Shown: in pieces, positions 61,130 through 64,000 of the stretch
Numbering within the stretch: the first letter of the stretch is position 1
How the letters are laid out: each line of letters opens with the position of its first letter
Source: Curtobacterium sp. MCBD17_032
Lineage (GTDB): Bacteria > Actinomycetota > Actinomycetes > Actinomycetales > Microbacteriaceae
Direction: 5' to 3'
Length of the DNA: 64,000 nt
Assembly: GCF_003234855.1 (NCBI RefSeq)
Contig: NZ_QKTO01000003.1
Span: 186,001 to 250,000 of the forward strand
Translations under genes and position numbers: made by a program
The notes under the pieces: model-generated
The model's input: the letters and a program-made list of their open reading frames with translations, nothing else
What the model was told of the DNA's origin: nothing
Database searches by the model: none

Positions 61130-62122
61130 TCAGAGCCCCGAGTAGCTGTGCAGGCCCTTGAAGAAGACGTTGACGACCGAGAAGTTGAACATCACGGCCG
61201 CGAAGCCGATGAGGGCCAGCCAGGACGACCGTGCGCCGCGCCACCCTCGGGTCGCACGCGCGTGGATGTACCCGGCGTAGAGCACCCAGATGATGAAGGT
61301 CCAGACCTCCTTGGTGTCCCACCCCCAGTACCGACCCCAGGCGCGCTCGGCCCAGATGGCACCGGCGATGAGCGTGAAGGTCCAGAGCACGAAGCCGACC
61401 AGGATCACGCGGTAGCTGAGCACCTCGAGACGGTCCGCGTCGGGCAGCGTCGCCATGAAGCGGAGCCCGCGCGACTCCGGTCGACCCAGGCGGTACGTCT
61501 GGACGAGCTGCGAGACCGCGAGCCCCGCGCCGAGGGCGAAGAACCCGGTGCCGGCGATGGCGACGAAGACGTGGATGACGAGCCAGTACGACTGCAGCGC
61601 GGGCTGCAGCGGGACGACGGGCACGTAGTAGTTCACGGTGGCGATGCCGAGCAGGATGATCGTCAGGCCGGTGATGAACACGCCGAGGAACTCGAGGTCC
61701 TGCCAGAACTGTACGAGCAGGAACACCAGGATGATGAGCCCGGTCCCCGTCAGCGAGAACTCGAACATGTTGCCCCACGGCACCCGCTCGGCCGCGATGC
61801 CCCGCAGGACGATCGCGCCGACGTGCACCACGAGGGCGAGCACGGTCATCGCCATGCCGACGCGTTCGAAGCGCGACCCGCGCTGACCGCCGCCCGGGCT
61901 CGTCTGCTCGACGCGTTCGAGGACGACGGTGCCGCCCTGGACGGTCGCGACGGTGGTCGCCGCGCCGTCCCGCGCACCGGTGCCTGCCGCCGACCCGGCG
62001 GTGCCGACGGCGCCGGCGCGCTTGGCCATGTCCAGCGCGAACGAGATGAACGCGATGACGTAGACCGCCATCGCGGAGTACGTCAGGACCACCGAGTAGG
62101 TGGCGAGTGTGGTCGTGTTCAC
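61130..62122 (-). CDS. ccsB: Cytochrome c biogenesis protein CcsB/CcsA-type (ResC)
   Basis: A 330-residue protein with about eight helices. It has the haem-handling tryptophan-rich motif WGRYWGWDTKEVW and conserved histidines in VVHVGAIVLR, LVIHVFVAIAG and FKGLHSYSGL. With ResB it forms the System II haem lyase that exports haem and joins it to apocytochrome c. The GTG start overlaps the resB stop by four bases. A Gly/Ala-rich cytosolic loop is at about 36-75. Confidence 0.94.
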   Translation of the reverse strand: MNTTTLATYSVVLTYSAMAVYVIAFISFALDMAKRAGAVGTAGSAAGTGARDGAATTVATVQGGTVVLERVEQTSPGGGQRGSRFERVGMAMTVLALVVHVGAIVLRGIAAERVPWGNMFEFSLTGTGLIILVFLLVQFWQDLEFLGVFITGLTIILLGIATVNYYVPVVPLQPALQSYWLVIHVFVAIAGTGFFALGAGLAVSQLVQTYRLGRPESRGLRFMATLPDADRLEVLSYRVILVGFVLWTFTLIAGAIWAERAWGRYWGWDTKEVWTFIIWVLYAGYIHARATRGWRGARSSWLALIGFAAVMFNFSVVNVFFKGLHSYSGL

Positions 62123-63909
62123 TGGGCGATCCTAACTCCGAGGTCCGACATGTGCCGCTGGGCGATATCCGCAACCGCCCGCTCGAGGTTCGGGTCCTCG
62201 CCGCGGGCCAGACCCGCGTACTCGAGGTCGAACTCCCCGTGCTCCGCCCCGGTCCGGCGCACGGCCTTGACCCACACGCGTCGACGCGGGACGAACAGCG
62301 AGGTGAGCAGGCCGAGCACCGACAGGATCGCGAACGCGGCGACCCAGAGCTGCGACGGGTCGTGGTGCACGTCGAGCGAGACGTACCGCTTCACACCGTC
62401 GAACGTGATCGAGCCGGCGCCGTCCGGGAGCTGCTTCGTCTCGCCGGGCTTCATCGAGATGCTCGGGGCGTCCGACTGCCGACCGGCGATCTGCGTCAGG
62501 CCCTTCGTCGAGAGCTGGTACACGCTCTGCGGCACACCGTCGTCGAGCCCGAGGTCGCCGGTGTACACCTGCAGCGACAGCATCGGGTTCTCGGTGTCCG
62601 GGTAGGCCGACGCGAACGCACCGGAGCCCTGCTTGACCGCGGTCGGGTAGAAGAAGCCGATCATGCCGAGCTGGTCGGGCGACGCGTCCGGGACCTTGAT
62701 GACACCCGTCGAGGTGTAGTTCGCGTCCTCGGGCAGGAACGGCACGACGTCCTGGAACGCCACGTCGCCCTCGCCGTCGCGCACGGTGACCTGCATCGCG
62801 TAGCCGTTGCCGAGCAGGTACACGTTCGTCCCGCCGATCGCGAGCGGTTCGTTCACGCCGAGCCGGCTCGTCTCCTCCGCACCGTCCTGCGTCCGTGCGG
62901 TCACGGTCGCCGAGTAGTCGGTGGCCTGTCCGAGCGCGTCGAGGTTGGTCTCCTCGTACTTCGTCTCGAAGTCGTCGAGCGTCAGGTTGTAGCCCTGGAG
63001 GTCCGACTGCGAGAACCAACGACCGGGGTTGAAGGAGTCGTAGGAGCCGAGGACGTTCGTGAAGGTCTGCCCCTCGACGAGCAGGCGCTGCCCGGTGTAG
63101 CTGAAGCCGCCGCCGAGGCCGACGGCCAGGAGCACACCCACGAGGGCCGCGTGGAACACCAGGTTGCCGGTCTCGCGCAGGTACCCGCGCTCGGCGCTGA
63201 CGGAGTCCCCGAACCGCTCGACGCGGTAGCCGGAGCGCTTCAGCTGCACCATCGCGCTCGTCACGGCGTGGTCGACGGACGGGAGGCCCGGGGTCGGGTC
63301 CGCCCCGCCGGTCGCGGAGTCCTCACGGGCACCGCGGTCCGTCCCGCCGGTCGTGGTGTTCCCGGCGGCACCGGCGTCCGTCACGCCGGTCGCGGTGTCC
63401 GCGCGGGCACCGACGGTCTCGGGGGTCACCGCCACCGAGTGGAACCCGGCGAGACGACCGAGGCGCGCCGGCGTCCTCGGGGGACGCGTCCGCAGCGCCT
63501 GCCAGTGGTGGCGGGTCCGCGGCACGATGCAGCCGATGAGCGACACGAAGAGCAGCAGGTAGATCGCCGAGAACCAGACCGACGTGTAGGTGTCGAACAC
63601 CTGCAGCTTGTCGAGGACCGGGAACAGCGCCGGGTGGTCGTTCTCGTACTGCACGACACCGTTCGGGTCCGCCTGCCGCTGCGGCACGAGCGAGCCCGGG
63701 ATGGCCGCGAGCGCGAGCAGCATGAGCAGGAAGAGCGCCGTCCGCATGCTCGTCAGCTGCCGCCAGGCGAAGCGGAGGTACCCGACGACCCCGAGCTTCG
63801 GCTGCGCGATGCCGTCGTCCGGTGCGCTCGACGCGACCGGGGTGCCGTCGACGTGGTCGGACGGTCGCTGGGGGTCCGACGACCGGTCGACCCCGGTCTC
63901 GTCGACCAC
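62119..63909 (-). CDS. resB: Cytochrome c biogenesis protein ResB
   Basis: A 596-residue ResB: three early helices (including RTALFLLMLLALAAIPGSLV and YLLLFVSLIGCIVPR), a large outer domain and a fourth helix near 510 (VAAFAILSVLGLLTSLFVPRR). It works with CcsB. Between the third and next segment is a repetitive Thr/Gly/Ala/Asp insert (about 160-210). GTG 63909 with GAGGA upstream is preferred; a TTG at 63942 would overlap the upstream gene. Confidence 0.92.
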   Translation of the reverse strand: MVDETGVDRSSDPQRPSDHVDGTPVASSAPDDGIAQPKLGVVGYLRFAWRQLTSMRTALFLLMLLALAAIPGSLVPQRQADPNGVVQYENDHPALFPVLDKLQVFDTYTSVWFSAIYLLLFVSLIGCIVPRTRHHWQALRTRPPRTPARLGRLAGFHSVAVTPETVGARADTATGVTDAGAAGNTTTGGTDRGAREDSATGGADPTPGLPSVDHAVTSAMVQLKRSGYRVERFGDSVSAERGYLRETGNLVFHAALVGVLLAVGLGGGFSYTGQRLLVEGQTFTNVLGSYDSFNPGRWFSQSDLQGYNLTLDDFETKYEETNLDALGQATDYSATVTARTQDGAEETSRLGVNEPLAIGGTNVYLLGNGYAMQVTVRDGEGDVAFQDVVPFLPEDANYTSTGVIKVPDASPDQLGMIGFFYPTAVKQGSGAFASAYPDTENPMLSLQVYTGDLGLDDGVPQSVYQLSTKGLTQIAGRQSDAPSISMKPGETKQLPDGAGSITFDGVKRYVSLDVHHDPSQLWVAAFAILSVLGLLTSLFVPRRRVWVKAVRRTGAEHGEFDLEYAGLARGEDPNLERAVADIAQRHMSDLGVRIAQ

Positions 63910-63925
63910 GTCGTCCTCGTTCCTG

Positions 63926-64000
63926 TCAGACCGCGGGGACAAAGCTCTGGATCACCGCCCCGACGCTCGACATGACGGCCGACCAGATGCCGGTGACCAT
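63926..64000 (-). CDS. CcdA-like cytochrome c biogenesis protein, 3' end only
   Basis: The window edge cuts this gene. The last 24 codons read as a hydrophobic C terminus, GIWSAVMSSVGAVIQSFVPAV, then TGA at 63926. Place and sequence fit the CcdA/DsbD-type thiol transporter that precedes resB in System II operons. The rest lies outside the window. Confidence 0.6.
   Translation of the reverse strand: MVTGIWSAVMSSVGAVIQSFVPAV

Overview
The window is high-GC actinobacterial chromosome. Dense GTG starts, Microbacteriaceae-type gene content and order, and menaquinone plus System II cytochrome c genes suggest a Curtobacterium-like Microbacteriaceae (inference from content; no database search was possible). 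It is ordinary core chromosome with a few accessory patches. I see no prophage, insertion sequence, CRISPR array or integron.

Layout. 1-5.4 kb: SRP RNA gene at the left edge, an NAD(P)-binding protein, the pta-ackA acetate operon, tRNA-Ser and a PH-like membrane protein. 5.4-9.7 kb: a Bcr/CflA-type exporter divergent from a TetR regulator, a small lipoprotein resembling half of a sugar-binding protein, and a second MFS transporter. 9.9-17.2 kb: transsulfuration pair (cystathionine gamma-synthase, cystathionine beta-synthase), an ABC exporter, an APC permease and an AbiEi/DUF559-like gene between two hairpin repeats. 17.4-20.8 kb: rplL-rplJ with a long leader, then a two-component system. 20.9-23.6 kb: an acyl-CoA dehydrogenase / PIG-L deacetylase-methyltransferase / glycosyltransferase cluster whose first two genes are broken. 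23.7-26.1 kb: MacB-type permease and ATPase. 26.3-33.9 kb: a sugar catabolic and uptake operon divergent from a ROK repressor. 34-38.3 kb: YqaJ-like nuclease, Pr6Pr protein, then rplA, rplK, nusG, secE and tRNA-Trp. 38.5-46 kb: aminotransferase, murB, two MaoC-fold proteins, tRNA-Met, tRNA-Thr, an M23 peptidase, an inositol-phosphatase-like gene, tRNA-Tyr and yajQ. 46-50 kb: cardiolipin synthase, a multi-membrane acyltransferase and fprA. 50-61 kb: a nearly complete menaquinone locus (polyprenyl synthase, menG, menF, menD, menA, menE, menB, menC). 61-64 kb: ccsB, resB and the 3' end of a ccdA-like gene.

How the genes work together. The 48.8-64 kb block joins quinone synthesis, a ferredoxin/NADP reductase and cytochrome c maturation, so it is a respiratory chain assembly region. 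The secE-nusG-rplK-rplA block with tRNA-Trp, MaoC pair, tRNA-Met and tRNA-Thr matches the general mycobacterial hadABC-trpT-secE-nusG-rplKA neighbourhood. As in mycobacteria, rplJ-rplL lie apart, with sugar and lipid-type cargo between them.

The most notable signals are not protein families. (1) At least ten genes have a TANNNT -10 box exactly six bases before an ATG or GTG, the signature of leaderless transcription. (2) Convergent junctions carry long perfect hairpins that share a GGACGGGAGG arm. (3) Several intergenic spots carry local tandem duplications (8, about 33, about 39 and 67 bp). (4) The 20.9-22.9 kb cluster is decaying by a one-base contraction and an internal deletion.
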